Source: an uncultured Lachnospiraceae bacterium
Lineage (GTDB): Bacteria > Bacillota > Clostridia > Lachnospirales > Lachnospiraceae
Assembly: GCA_902476265.1 (NCBI GenBank)
Contig: CABSCP010000020.1
Location: forward strand, 1-64,000
Length of the DNA: 64,000 nucleotides
Reading direction: 5' to 3'
The notes under the pieces were generated by a model that saw only the letters and a program-made list of their open reading frames with translations, ran no database searches and was not told where the DNA came from. The stretch's first letter is position 1, and every line of letters begins with the position of its first letter. Positions 29,409 through 38,798 of this stretch are shown in pieces. A program made the position numbers and the translations under genes.

Positions 29409-30032
29409 ATGGATTTCCAAAGATTTACTGCTAAAACAGTGAGCGATGCGGTCACTGCAGCCTGCCAGCGTTTCTTAGTGGCGAGCGATAAGCTGGAATA
29501 TGAAGTTGTAGAAGAAGGTTCTACCGGTTTTCTTGGGTTTAATGCAAAACCCGCAGTAATTTTGGCCCGTGTGAAGGAAACTGTTGAAGATAAAGCAAAA
29601 GACTTCCTGAATGATGTTTTTGCAGCAATGAACATGACAGTAGTTGTGGATGTTGTTTATGATGAAGAGCAGAAACATCTGGATATTGATTTGAGCGGCG
29701 ACGAAATGGGCGTCCTGATCGGGAAGAGAGGACAGACTTTGGATTCCCTGCAGTATCTGGTTTCCCTTGTTGTGAATAAGGAATCAGAAGATTATATCCG
29801 CGTAAAAGTGGATACGGAAAACTACAGGAAGAGAAGAAAAGAGACTCTTGAAAATCTTGCAAAGAATATCGCTTATAAGGTAAAAAGGACCAGAAGACCC
29901 CTGTCTTTGGAACCTATGAATCCTTATGAAAGAAGGATCATCCATTCCGCACTCCAGAATGATAAATATGTGACAACCCACAGCGAAGGGGAAGAACCTT
30001 TCAGACATGTTGTTGTGACACTGAAGAAATGA
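29409..30032 (+). CDS. khpB: RNA-binding protein KhpB (Jag/EloR)
   Basis: A 207-residue protein with a Jag-N domain (residues 1-55, including GFLGFNAKPA), a type II KH domain with VLIGKRGQTLDSLQ near residue 103, and a C-terminal R3H domain (PYERRIIHSAL, ending RHVVVTLKK). It is a small-RNA/mRNA-binding protein linked to cell elongation control with KhpA. A strong terminator follows the stop. Confidence 0.95.
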   Translation: MDFQRFTAKTVSDAVTAACQRFLVASDKLEYEVVEEGSTGFLGFNAKPAVILARVKETVEDKAKDFLNDVFAAMNMTVVVDVVYDEEQKHLDIDLSGDEMGVLIGKRGQTLDSLQYLVSLVVNKESEDYIRVKVDTENYRKRRKETLENLAKNIAYKVKRTRRPLSLEPMNPYERRIIHSALQNDKYVTTHSEGEEPFRHVVVTLKK

Positions 30033-30034
30033 GG

Positions 30035-30063
30035 AAAAGCCCGCTTTAACAAGCGGGCTTTTT
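30035..30063 (+). terminator. Rho-independent terminator after khpB
   Basis: A 12-bp stem AAAAGCCCGCTT / AAGCGGGCTTTT with loop TAAC and terminal T-run. It closes the rpmH-khpB unit ahead of mnmE, whose own ribosome-binding site lies 6 bases further on. Confidence 0.9.
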
Positions 30064-30078
30064 AAATAGGAGATTATG

Positions 30079-31470
30079 ATGAAATCAGATACCATTGCGG
30101 CAATTGCAACTGCATTATCGGATTCGGGAATCGGAATTATCAGAGTGAGCGGACCGAGGGCGATAGATACGGTTCATAAGATTTTTCAGACAAAATCGGG
30201 AAAACATCCGTTAAAGGACTATGAATCTCATACGATCCATTACGGATTTATTGCAGATGGAGAGGATATCATTGACGAAGTGATGGTTTCCCTGATGAAG
30301 GCTCCGAAAACGTATACCAGAGAGGACACTGTGGAAATCAACTGCCATGGAGGCGTCCTTCTCATGCAACGTGTTCTGCAGGCGGTTTTGAACAATGGTG
30401 CGAGAATGGCGGAGCCGGGGGAATTTACGAAACGGGCATTCTTAAATGGAAGGATAGATTTATCCCGTGCGGAAGCGGTGATGGACCTCATTCATTCCAA
30501 AAATGAGTTTGCAATGAAATCTTCGGTAAAACAGCTTCGGGGTTCTGTTTCGGAAGAAATAAAAAGCCTTCGTGCGGCAATTCTGTATGAAATTGCGTTC
30601 ATTGAATCCGCGCTGGACGATCCGGAGCACATCAGCACGGATGGATACCGGGAAAAACTGGAAGAGAAGGTGAAAGAGCTGTCCGGTCGTTTGAAGAAGC
30701 TGTTGGATTCTGCCGATAATGGAAAAATGCTCAAAGAAGGGATCAACACGGTAATCGTGGGAAAACCCAATGCGGGAAAATCTTCTCTTTTAAATCTCCT
30801 GGTAGGAGAAGAAAAAGCGATTGTCACAAGTGTGGCGGGAACTACCAGGGATGCGTTGGAGGAATCCATCCGGCTGCGCGGTATCGGGCTGAACATCATA
30901 GACACTGCGGGCATCCGCTCCACAGAGGATATTGTGGAAAAGATAGGAGTGGATAAGGCCAGAAAATTTGCTGCCGGTGCGGATCTTATTTTATATGTGG
31001 TGGATTCTTCCGTAGAACTGGACGAAAGCGACCGGCAGATCATGGAAATGATCAGGGGAAAGAAAACAGTTGTCCTGCTCAATAAAACAGATTTGGAACC
31101 GGTTGTTTCGGAAGAAGGATTCCGGGAGGCTTTTGGCGAAAATTCCGAAGAAATCAGGATCATAAAAACATCCACAAAGGAAAATACCGGGATAGAAGAA
31201 TTTGAAAGCGTGATACAGGAGTTATTTTTCCACGGTGAAATCAGGATGGATAATGAAGTGGTCATCACCAATATGCGGCATAAGGAAGCGATTCAGGAGG
31301 CCTATAACAGTCTTTTGATGGTAAAAAGGAGTCTGGAGGATGATATGCCGGAGGATTTTTATTCCATTGATTTGATGAGCGCTTATACTTCTCTGGGATT
31401 TATTATCGGAGAAGAGGTGGGAGATGACCTGGTAAACGAAATCTTCTCCAAATTCTGCATGGGGAAATAA
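30079..31470 (+). CDS. mnmE: tRNA modification GTPase MnmE
   Basis: A 463-residue GTPase that with MnmG installs the carboxymethylaminomethyl or aminomethyl group on wobble uridine of tRNA. The N-terminal tetrahydrofolate-binding domain, the inserted G domain (GKPNAGKSSLLN near 226, DTAG near 273, NKTD near 335) and the C-terminal C-x-GK ending (FCMGK) are all present. Start 30079 has AGGAG 6 bases upstream; the adjacent ATG at 30076 is only 3 bases away from it. Confidence 0.96.
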   Translation: MKSDTIAAIATALSDSGIGIIRVSGPRAIDTVHKIFQTKSGKHPLKDYESHTIHYGFIADGEDIIDEVMVSLMKAPKTYTREDTVEINCHGGVLLMQRVLQAVLNNGARMAEPGEFTKRAFLNGRIDLSRAEAVMDLIHSKNEFAMKSSVKQLRGSVSEEIKSLRAAILYEIAFIESALDDPEHISTDGYREKLEEKVKELSGRLKKLLDSADNGKMLKEGINTVIVGKPNAGKSSLLNLLVGEEKAIVTSVAGTTRDALEESIRLRGIGLNIIDTAGIRSTEDIVEKIGVDKARKFAAGADLILYVVDSSVELDESDRQIMEMIRGKKTVVLLNKTDLEPVVSEEGFREAFGENSEEIRIIKTSTKENTGIEEFESVIQELFFHGEIRMDNEVVITNMRHKEAIQEAYNSLLMVKRSLEDDMPEDFYSIDLMSAYTSLGFIIGEEVGDDLVNEIFSKFCMGK

Positions 31471-31484
31471 AGAACGCCCCGGCA

Positions 31485-31533
31485 TCCATCCCCACCCCTT
31501 CTGCATTCTCAGGCGTGGAAGGGTGGGGACGGA
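31485..31533. terminator. hairpin between convergent mnmE and dehydrogenase genes
   Basis: TCCATCCCCACCC (31485-31497) pairs with GGGTGGGGACGGA (31521-31533); the one mismatch becomes a G-U pair in the leftward transcript, hinting that it mainly ends the dehydrogenase gene. U-runs are poor on both sides. Confidence 0.55.
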
Positions 31534-31572
31534 TAACGGAGGCTGGTTAATGTAAAAAATATATAAGGTGAA

Positions 31573-32502
31573 CTAAAAACGAAAGCCGGCTTTGAAGGCA
31601 GGAGAGGAAAAAGCCTGTTCAAAGTCCTTCAGGTCATAGAGTTCAATGGGAGGCAGTTTTACTTTTCCTTTATCGAGGAGTTTTAATGCAGGTTCAAACG
31701 GGCCGCAGCGGCTGCCTACTATGGTGAGCTCGTTGACTACTGCCTGGCTCATATTGACAGAAGCATCGCCTGCATAGGTACTTTTTATCACGATAGTGCC
31801 CTGTTTTCTCACGTAGGAAAGGGCGCTGGAAAGCCCGGTGGGAGAACCGGTTGCGTCTATTACAATTTCATAGCCTTCTTGTATGCCTTCGGTGGTGACA
31901 GAAGCGAATTCTTTGAAATTTTCCAGCTTTTCGGGGTGGCGTCCGATCACGGTAAGGTCAATGCCGTTTAAAGAAAGAGCCTGGGCTACGAAGAGCGCCA
32001 GCCGTCCGTCTCCGATTACGGCGGCATTTGTGTCAGGCCGGACATGAACCTGATTGAGAATTTCCAGAGCGGCCGCAAAGGGTTCGGTAAAAATAGCGAT
32101 GTCCGTAGGAAGGCTGTCAGGAACTTCATGAAGCAGAGAGGTGGAAATTGTCATATATTCCGCAAAACAACCGTCTCTTCCGGTGAGACCGATCACTTTG
32201 CGGTTGGAACAATGATGAGGCCTTCCTGTTTTACAGTAGATACAGTGGCCGCATGCTTCATTTAATTCCCCCACAACTCTTTTTCCTACAAGGTGAGGTT
32301 CGGAAGAACTTATCACTTTTCCGACAAATTCATGTCCCATCACTCCTTTAAAATCCGGTTTATACCCTTTTCTCACTTCTTTATCCGTGTTACAGACTGC
32401 CGCGAGAAGAATTTGAATGAGAGATTCATTTGCGGCTGGAACGGGCATGGGATAGTCTTCCAGAAAAACGGCATCTTTCCCATTATAGTATACGGCTTTC
32501 AT
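31573..32502 (-). CDS. zinc-dependent medium-chain alcohol dehydrogenase-like protein
   Basis: A 309-residue MDR-family enzyme. Catalytic-zinc residues Cys37 and the GHE motif near 57 are present, as is the structural-zinc loop with four cysteines (CGHCIYCKTGRPHHC). The nucleotide-binding region is AAVIGDGRLALFVAQ, a degenerate G-x-G-x-x-G. It is about 30-40 residues shorter than classical members, with a reduced C-terminus. Likely substrates are sugar alcohols or threonine-like alcohols, but this cannot be set from sequence. It runs against the direction of surrounding core genes, consistent with a later insertion between mnmE and mnmG. Confidence 0.85.
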   Translation of the reverse strand: MKAVYYNGKDAVFLEDYPMPVPAANESLIQILLAAVCNTDKEVRKGYKPDFKGVMGHEFVGKVISSSEPHLVGKRVVGELNEACGHCIYCKTGRPHHCSNRKVIGLTGRDGCFAEYMTISTSLLHEVPDSLPTDIAIFTEPFAAALEILNQVHVRPDTNAAVIGDGRLALFVAQALSLNGIDLTVIGRHPEKLENFKEFASVTTEGIQEGYEIVIDATGSPTGLSSALSYVRKQGTIVIKSTYAGDASVNMSQAVVNELTIVGSRCGPFEPALKLLDKGKVKLPPIELYDLKDFEQAFSSPAFKAGFRF

Positions 32503-32681
32503 AATAGCTCCTTTCCGGCGGGTTCATGTCCGCTTTTGTTTCATTTTCATACAGTTTTGAAATGTTATAGTTATTTTATCATGTTTTCTATTTATATTGT
32601 AAAAAATTCTTTCTTAAAAAAGGAAGTTGGTGTATGATGATTTCAGGTTAAATATGAATATGGTCTGATAAGGGTGAGAGA

Positions 32682-34595
32682 ATGACTCAAATAAGAGAAA
32701 AAGTGGACGTTTGTGTGGTAGGAGCAGGACATGCCGGTTGTGAAGCCGCATTGGCATGCGCCAGATTGGGACTGGAAACCGTAATTTTTACCGTCAGTGT
32801 TGACAGCATAGCGCTGATGCCCTGTAATCCCAATATAGGGGGATCTTCCAAAGGGCATCTGGTAAGGGAAGTGGATGCCCTGGGCGGTGAAATGGGTAAG
32901 AATATTGACAAAACATTTATACAGTCTAAAATGCTCAATGTTTCCAAAGGGCCGGCGGTGCATTCTCTGCGGGCACAGGCGGATAAGGCTGAATACAGCC
33001 GGAATATGCGTAAAATTTTAGAGAAGCAGGATCATCTTACGATCAAACAGGCGGAGGTCTGTGAACTTCTGACGGAAGATGTTACGGATCCGGACAATGG
33101 GAGTTTTAAAAAGCGGATTACAGGTGTGAGAATTTTCACGGGAGCCATATATGAAGCGAAGGCTGTCATTTTATGTACGGGAACTTATTTGAAAGCCAGG
33201 TGTCTCTGCGGTGAAGCGATCACCTATACGGGACCAAACGGACTGCAGGCTGCCAATTATCTCACCGAATCTCTGAAAAATCTGGGTGTGGAAATGCGGC
33301 GTTTTAAGACGGGGACACCTGCCAGAATGGATAAAAGGAGCATCGACTTTTCCAAAATGGAAGAGCAGTTCGGGGATGAACGGGTAGTGCCTTTTTCTTT
33401 TTCTACTGATCCTGATGATGTACAGATTGAACAGGATTCCTGTTGGCTGACTTATACCAATGAAAAGACCCATGAAATCATCAGGGCGAATCTGGACAGA
33501 TCTCCTATTTATGCGGGAATTATTGAAGGAACAGGTCCTCGTTATTGCCCTTCCATTGAAGATAAGGTGGTAAAATTTGCCGATAAAGAACGGCATCAGG
33601 TATTTATTGAACCGGAGGGCCGCCATACCAATGAGATGTATGTGGGAGGAATGTCTTCTTCTTTACCGGAGGATGTACAGTTAGCCATGTACCGGACTGT
33701 GCCCGGACTCGAAAACTGTAAGATTGTGCGCAATGCCTATGCCATTGAATATGACTGCATCGATGCCAGACAGCTTTATCCTACGCTGGAATTTAAAAAT
33801 ATTTCGGGTCTTTTTTCAGCGGGACAGTTTAACGGAAGCAGCGGTTATGAAGAGGCTGCCGCACAGGGACTTCTTGCCGGAATCAACGCAGGATTGAAAT
33901 GCCGCGGAAAAGAACAGATGATTATTGACCGGTCGGAAGGATATCTGGGAGTTCTGGTGGATGATCTGGTAACCAAGGACAATTTTGAACCTTACCGAAT
34001 GATGACTTCAAGGGCCGAATACCGTTTGCTTCTTCGACAGGACAATGCGGACATACGCCTTCGCCGAAAGGGATATGAGGCAGGGCTGGTGACAGAAGAG
34101 CAGATGCAACATCTGCAGGAAAAAGAAAGGATGATTGCGGAAGAAACGGAACGTCTGAGACGGACAGTGGTAGGCGCTTCTGCAGTAAATCAGCAGTTTT
34201 TGGAAAGACATAACAGTGCGCTGTTAAAGACGGGTTCGACTTTGGCGGAACTGATGTGCAGACCGGAATTATCCTATGAAATTCTGGAAGAAATTGATCC
34301 TGACAGGAAACCTTTACCGGATGAAGTCTTGGAACAGGTGGAGATTGAAATTAAATATCAGGGATATATTGAGAGGCAGCTGAGACAGGTTGAACAGTAC
34401 AAGAAAATGGAAAAGAAAAAAATTCCTGCTGATATTGATTATGACGATGTGCCCAGTTTGCGGCTGGAAGCAAGACAGAAATTGAAGCAGTTCAGACCGG
34501 TGTCGGTAGGGCAGGCATCCAGAATTTCCGGTGTATCTCCTGCGGATATATCGGTACTGCTGGTTTATTTGGAACATATAAACAGACAGTTATAA
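32682..34595 (+). CDS. mnmG: tRNA modification enzyme MnmG (GidA)
   Basis: A 637-residue FAD enzyme, partner of MnmE. The FAD-binding motif [14 protein letters not shown] is at residue 10, followed by the conserved [24 protein letters not shown] stretch (quoted in parts as MPCNPNIGG and [11 protein letters not shown]) and the C-terminal GidA-associated helical domain. AGGGTGAGAG precedes the ATG. mnmE and mnmG, usually adjacent in Firmicutes, are separated here by the leftward dehydrogenase. Confidence 0.97.
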   Translation: MTQIREKVDVCVVGAGHAGCEAALACARLGLETVIFTVSVDSIALMPCNPNIGGSSKGHLVREVDALGGEMGKNIDKTFIQSKMLNVSKGPAVHSLRAQADKAEYSRNMRKILEKQDHLTIKQAEVCELLTEDVTDPDNGSFKKRITGVRIFTGAIYEAKAVILCTGTYLKARCLCGEAITYTGPNGLQAANYLTESLKNLGVEMRRFKTGTPARMDKRSIDFSKMEEQFGDERVVPFSFSTDPDDVQIEQDSCWLTYTNEKTHEIIRANLDRSPIYAGIIEGTGPRYCPSIEDKVVKFADKERHQVFIEPEGRHTNEMYVGGMSSSLPEDVQLAMYRTVPGLENCKIVRNAYAIEYDCIDARQLYPTLEFKNISGLFSAGQFNGSSGYEEAAAQGLLAGINAGLKCRGKEQMIIDRSEGYLGVLVDDLVTKDNFEPYRMMTSRAEYRLLLRQDNADIRLRRKGYEAGLVTEEQMQHLQEKERMIAEETERLRRTVVGASAVNQQFLERHNSALLKTGSTLAELMCRPELSYEILEEIDPDRKPLPDEVLEQVEIEIKYQGYIERQLRQVEQYKKMEKKKIPADIDYDDVPSLRLEARQKLKQFRPVSVGQASRISGVSPADISVLLVYLEHINRQL

Positions 34596-34616
34596 CATGA
34601 GGAGAACATACGTTCT

Positions 34617-35342
34617 ATGCGAGATTTAAAACAGTTTCGAAGTGATTTAGAAACTTTTCATATTACATTGAATGAAGAGCAGGAACAGCAGTTTATTAAA
34701 TATTATGAATTACTTGCGGAATGGAATAGTTTCATGAATTTGACTGCTATTACAGAATTTGATGAAGTATTAAAGAAACATTTTGTAGACAGTCTTTCCC
34801 TTGTAAAAGCATGTGAAAAAATAAGGACAGAATCTTTGTATGTAATTGATATTGGTACCGGAGCAGGTTTTCCCGGTATTCCTCTAAAAATTGCTTTTCC
34901 TCAGATAAAACTTACACTGTTGGATTCTTTACAGAAAAGATTGAAGTTTTTAACGGAGGTACAAAATCAGCTTGGGGTGCAGGAGATAGAGATGATCCAT
35001 GGAAGGGCGGAAGATTTTGCAAAACCAGGTATGAAAAGGGAAAAGTTTGATTTATGTGTCTCCAGAGCGGTGGCAAATCTGTCTACTCTTTCAGAACTTT
35101 GTTTACCTTATGTAAAAGTGGGTGGAAGCTTTATTTCCTACAAATCTGAAAAGGTGACAGAAGAGGCGGCCGGAGCAAAAAATGCAATCGATATTTTGGG
35201 AGGTAAAATAGTCAATCAGGTTGAGTTCCAATTACCTGATTGTGATATTTATCGGAATTTGCTTGTGATCGAAAAGGTGAAATCAACACCAAAAAAATAT
35301 CCCAGAAAAGCGGGTATGCCTTCAAAAGAACCTATTGCATAA
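34617..35342 (+). CDS. rsmG: 16S rRNA (guanine527-N7)-methyltransferase RsmG
   Basis: A 241-residue SAM-dependent methyltransferase. The SAM-binding loop is seen as IDIGTGAGFPGIPLKI near residue 77, and HFVDSLSL before it is family-typical. It methylates G527 of 16S rRNA. The best Shine-Dalgarno (GAGGAG) is about 13 bases from the ATG, unusually far. A parS site lies 3 bases after its stop. Confidence 0.95.
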   Translation: MRDLKQFRSDLETFHITLNEEQEQQFIKYYELLAEWNSFMNLTAITEFDEVLKKHFVDSLSLVKACEKIRTESLYVIDIGTGAGFPGIPLKIAFPQIKLTLLDSLQKRLKFLTEVQNQLGVQEIEMIHGRAEDFAKPGMKREKFDLCVSRAVANLSTLSELCLPYVKVGGSFISYKSEKVTEEAAGAKNAIDILGGKIVNQVEFQLPDCDIYRNLLVIEKVKSTPKKYPRKAGMPSKEPIA

Positions 35343-35344
35343 TA

Positions 35345-35360
35345 TGTTTCACGTGAAACA
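35345..35360. promoter_or_regulatory. parS site 1
   Basis: TGTTTCACGTGAAACA is a perfect 16-bp parS palindrome, the binding site of ParB, 2 bases after the rsmG stop. Confidence 0.95.
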
Positions 35361-35398
35361 AAAGGCAGACTGGAATTATATTCCAATCTGCCTTTTGT
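35360..35398. terminator. bidirectional terminator between rsmG and hydrolase genes
   Basis: AAAAGGCAGACTGGAA (35360-35375) pairs with TTCCAATCTGCCTTTT (35381-35396) with one mismatch and a 5-base loop; T-runs flank both sides. It abuts parS site 1. Confidence 0.88.
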
Positions 35399-36346
35399 TT
35401 AAAGAAGAATTTCCAGCTGTTTTAGAACTTCATCCGGGTTTTCCATATGAGGGAGATGACTGGCTTTATCTATCCCAAATTTTTCTATGGCTGAATTGTA
35501 GGAGAGATAGATATCTGTCACTCCTTCAATATCGTTTTTCCCTTTTCCATATAGTATATAAATACTGTGGTCGATCTCTTTCAAAGCATGAACAATGTTT
35601 GCATTTATATATCTGCCGATATAACTTGAAAAACTATACTTTGCATTGTGATCAGGAATATGAGAAGCTTCTGCATATGCTGCAATCATATCTTCGGTTA
35701 CAGCACTGTTATCATAAAAATATTCCTCTCTGAATAATTTCCGGTAATTGTCTTTACTGGTCAACATATTATAGATGAAAGTCCCCAGTATTGGCATGTC
35801 AATCATGAACTTCAAAAGTTTTGTATTATGGTTAGGCGGAAGATTGAGTTTACTCAAACTTTGAGGATTTATCAAAATAATATTTTTAATCACATCAGGA
35901 TCATTGTGGCAGGCCATGACAGCAGCAGCACAGGAATCGCCTACTGCAACAACATTTGCTTTCTTACCAATTACTATTTTAATAAAATCAACAATGAGCT
36001 GGACATATAAATAATTTGTATAGGTCATATTCGGTTTGTCAGAAAGTCCGTAACCAAGAAGATCCATTGCATACACTTCATTTGTCGTTGAAAGTTCATT
36101 ATAAATTCTGGAAAATTCAAATGATGAACTGCCGGAAGTCAGATCATGAATCAAAAGGAGAGGGCTGCCCGATCCTTTCTTCATATATCTTATTTTTCCA
36201 AAACGCCATTCGTAATAATTGCAGTCGGATTGATTCAATATTCCTTTTAACGTTTTTGCAGAAAACTGTATTTTATTTAGTATATGTAATGTAGCTGTGG
36301 TTACAGCAGTGAGAGCCAAAAGTGTGGAAACTGATTTTTTATTCAT
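35399..36346 (-). CDS. membrane-anchored alpha/beta hydrolase
   Basis: A 315-residue protein with one N-terminal hydrophobic segment (residues 6-25), then an alpha/beta-hydrolase fold. The oxyanion strand is PLLLIHDL, the nucleophile elbow is VAVGDSCAA, where the usual G-x-S-x-G ends in Ala, and the catalytic His is in ASHLPHMENPDE near the C-terminus. ATG 36346 has GAGG 6 bases upstream; a longer reading from 36406 lacks such a site. It is oriented against its neighbours and lies exactly between the two parS sites, separating rsmG from parA. Substrate unknown. Confidence 0.85.
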   Translation of the reverse strand: MNKKSVSTLLALTAVTTATLHILNKIQFSAKTLKGILNQSDCNYYEWRFGKIRYMKKGSGSPLLLIHDLTSGSSSFEFSRIYNELSTTNEVYAMDLLGYGLSDKPNMTYTNYLYVQLIVDFIKIVIGKKANVVAVGDSCAAAVMACHNDPDVIKNIILINPQSLSKLNLPPNHNTKLLKFMIDMPILGTFIYNMLTSKDNYRKLFREEYFYDNSAVTEDMIAAYAEASHIPDHNAKYSFSSYIGRYINANIVHALKEIDHSIYILYGKGKNDIEGVTDIYLSYNSAIEKFGIDKASHLPHMENPDEVLKQLEILL

Positions 36347-36452
36347 ATATGACCTCGCTTTATTTGAGTTAGTTCTGCCTCCGGCATCATTTATATTATA
36401 GCACAATATAGAAATTTTGACAGCAATTATTCATAGGAACCCAACTGGTCAA

Positions 36453-36468
36453 TGTTTCACGTGAAACA
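36453..36468. promoter_or_regulatory. parS site 2
   Basis: A second perfect TGTTTCACGTGAAACA, 120 bases upstream of parA. A TATAAT box (36519-36524) between it and parA is the likely parAB -10. Confidence 0.95.
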
Positions 36469-36588
36469 TTGTGTTATTTTTATTGAAATTCACAATAGTA
36501 TTCCCTATAAAATAGTGTTATAATCGAAAAGTAAATCACAGTTTAAGAAAAAAAGCGTCTGGAAACAAGACGGAAGGTGCAAAAAAAT

Positions 36589-37356
36589 ATGGGAAGAACG
36601 ATTGCAATTGCAAATCAAAAAGGTGGGGTTGGAAAAACTACCACTACAATTAATCTTTCTGCATCTCTTGCGGCAAAAGGTAAGAAAGTTCTTGTGATTG
36701 ATATGGATCCGCAGGGAAATACCACCAGTGGATTTGGTATCGATAAAAATGAACTTGAAAATTCGGTTTACGAATTGATTTTAGGAGAATGTTCCATACA
36801 GGAGTGTCTTATTAAAGATGTCATTGAAAATGTTTCAATCATTCCTTCCAATGTAAACCTTGCTGCTGCGGAAATTGAATTAATTGGGGTGGACAAAAAA
36901 GAATTTATTCTGAAAAATGAAGTGGATTGGATCAAAGATCAGTACAATTTTATTGTAATAGATTGTCCTCCTTCATTGAGTATGCTTACAGTAAATGCCA
37001 TGACTACCGCAGATACTGTGCTTGTCCCGATACAGTGTGAATATTATGCGCTGGAAGGATTAAGTCAGTTAATCCATACAGTAAATCTGGTAAGAGAGAG
37101 ATTAAATCCGACATTGGATATTGAAGGAATCCTGTTTACCATGTATGATTCCAGAACGAATCTTTCCACGCAGGTTGTAGAAAATGTGAAGAGCCATTTA
37201 AACCAGAGAATATACAAGACGATGATTCCGAGAAATATCAGGCTGGCAGAGGCCCCCAGTTATGGAATGCCGATCAATTTATATGATCCGAAATCAGCAG
37301 GTGCGGAAAGCTATATGGCTCTGGCGAATGAGGTCATAAAGAGAAAGGATAAGTAG
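36589..37356 (+). CDS. parA: chromosome partitioning ATPase ParA (Soj)
   Basis: A 255-residue deviant Walker-A ATPase: KGGVGKTTTTINLS at residues 11-24 and MDPQGN near 42. It forms ATP-dependent gradients that move ParB-parS complexes and influences DnaA. The ATG at 36589 is preferred to an in-frame GTG at 36577 that overlaps the GGAAGG ribosome-binding site. Confidence 0.97.
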   Translation: MGRTIAIANQKGGVGKTTTTINLSASLAAKGKKVLVIDMDPQGNTTSGFGIDKNELENSVYELILGECSIQECLIKDVIENVSIIPSNVNLAAAEIELIGVDKKEFILKNEVDWIKDQYNFIVIDCPPSLSMLTVNAMTTADTVLVPIQCEYYALEGLSQLIHTVNLVRERLNPTLDIEGILFTMYDSRTNLSTQVVENVKSHLNQRIYKTMIPRNIRLAEAPSYGMPINLYDPKSAGAESYMALANEVIKRKDK

Positions 37357-37361
37357 GGGTT

Positions 37362-38243
37362 ATGACAAAAAGAGGTTTGGGAAAAGGGTTGGATTCCCTG
37401 ATACCATCCAATGTGATGGAATCTGTTAAGACAACAGAACCGGGGGAAAACGGGAAGAATGGAGACGGAGCTACACTTGTAAAAATCACAAAGGTGGAGC
37501 CGAACAGGGATCAGCCCCGTAAAAATTTCGACGAAGATTCTCTGCAGGAATTGTCGGAATCCATTAAACAGTTTGGACTTTTGCAGCCGATCCTTGTCCA
37601 GGATAGACAGACACATTATGAAATTATTGCAGGCGAACGGCGGTGGCGTGCTGCAAAAATAGCGGGATTGAAAGAGGTTCCTGTCATTATTCGTAACCTG
37701 ACGGATCAGGAAATCGTTGAAATTTCTCTGATTGAGAATATTCAGCGGGAAGATTTGAATCCGATTGAAGAAGCTCAGGCTTATAAAAGGCTGTTGACAG
37801 AGTTTCATTTAAAACAGGATGAAGTAGCGGAAAGAGTTTCTAAAAGCAGAACAGCAGTTACCAATTCCATGCGGCTTTTAAAGCTTTGCGATGAAGTACA
37901 GAAAATGGTTGTAGATGAAATGATCAGCACGGGACATGCCAGAGCGCTGATCAGCATTGAGGATCCGGAAGAACAGTACATGATCGCCCAGAAAATTTTT
38001 GATGAAAAACTCAGTGTGAGAGAAGTAGAAAAGCTGGTCAAAAATCTCCATAAACCGCCGAAGGAAAGAAAGCAGGAAGATAAAACACTGGAAGCAATTT
38101 ATAATGATATTTCTGAAAAACTCAGACAATCATTGAGTACAAAGGTAACTATCAATGCAAAAGAGAACGGCGCCGGAAAGATCGAAATTGAATTTTATAA
38201 TCATGAGGATCTGGACAGGTTGCTGGAGCAGATAGCGAGATAG
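37362..38243 (+). CDS. parB: chromosome partitioning protein ParB (Spo0J)
   Basis: A 293-residue CTP-dependent DNA clamp that loads at parS. The N-terminal nuclease-like domain has the GERRWRAAK motif near residue 88 and ENIQREDLNPIEEA near 127; the helix-turn-helix for parS is around residues 150-190; the C-terminal dimerisation region ends in IEIEFYNHEDLDRLLEQI. Its ATG lies 5 bases past the parA stop. Confidence 0.97.
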   Translation: MTKRGLGKGLDSLIPSNVMESVKTTEPGENGKNGDGATLVKITKVEPNRDQPRKNFDEDSLQELSESIKQFGLLQPILVQDRQTHYEIIAGERRWRAAKIAGLKEVPVIIRNLTDQEIVEISLIENIQREDLNPIEEAQAYKRLLTEFHLKQDEVAERVSKSRTAVTNSMRLLKLCDEVQKMVVDEMISTGHARALISIEDPEEQYMIAQKIFDEKLSVREVEKLVKNLHKPPKERKQEDKTLEAIYNDISEKLRQSLSTKVTINAKENGAGKIEIEFYNHEDLDRLLEQIAR

Positions 38244-38270
38244 CAAACCTAAGAAGAAAGGAAGAGAAGA

Positions 38271-38780
38271 ATGTCGAGTCCCCTTATGGAATACCTCGGA
38301 ATAGCAGGTATGGATATTGCCTGGATTTTCATTGCAATATTTGTTCTGCTGATCGTTCTCATTGTTCTTTTGGTCCTGCAGATTGTGAAATGTAACAACC
38401 TGAAAAAGAAATATGAGAAGTTCATGAAAGGAAAAGATGCAAAAAGCCTGGAGCAGGATATTATTGCCCTATTTGAGGATAATAAGTTTATCAAAGAAGA
38501 GAGCGAAAAGAACCGGAAAGATATCCGGGAAATTTACAGAAGAATGGAATACTGTTATCAGAAAATCGGCCTGATTAAATATGATGCTTTTAATCAGATG
38601 GGTGGGAAGCTGAGTTTTTGTCTTTGCCTGTTGAATGATAAAAACAGTGGTTTTATTTTAAACTCCGTACACAGCAGTGACGGCTGTTATTCCTATACAA
38701 AGGAAATCAAAAAAGGGGAATGCGAGTTATCTCTGGGAGAAGAAGAGCAGAAGGCCCTTGATATGGCGATAAGATTTTAA
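38271..38780 (+). CDS. DUF4446 family single-pass membrane protein
   Basis: A 169-residue protein. Residues 17-40 form a membrane segment (IFVLLIVLIVLLVLQIV), followed by a Lys/Glu-rich helical region and a soluble domain with the family-typical FNQMGGKLSFCLCLL. The family is regularly found after parB in Clostridia; its role is unknown. AAGAAAGGAAG precedes the ATG, and the gene is probably co-transcribed with parAB. Confidence 0.85.
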   Translation: MSSPLMEYLGIAGMDIAWIFIAIFVLLIVLIVLLVLQIVKCNNLKKKYEKFMKGKDAKSLEQDIIALFEDNKFIKEESEKNRKDIREIYRRMEYCYQKIGLIKYDAFNQMGGKLSFCLCLLNDKNSGFILNSVHSSDGCYSYTKEIKKGECELSLGEEEQKALDMAIRF

Positions 38781-38798
38781 TTTTAGGAGGAATGAATC

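Noticed and set aside
35335..35733. 132-residue frame starting inside rsmG and reading through parS and the terminator
   Set aside because: It is antisense to the hydrolase gene and contains MFHVKQ only because parS is translated; not a gene.
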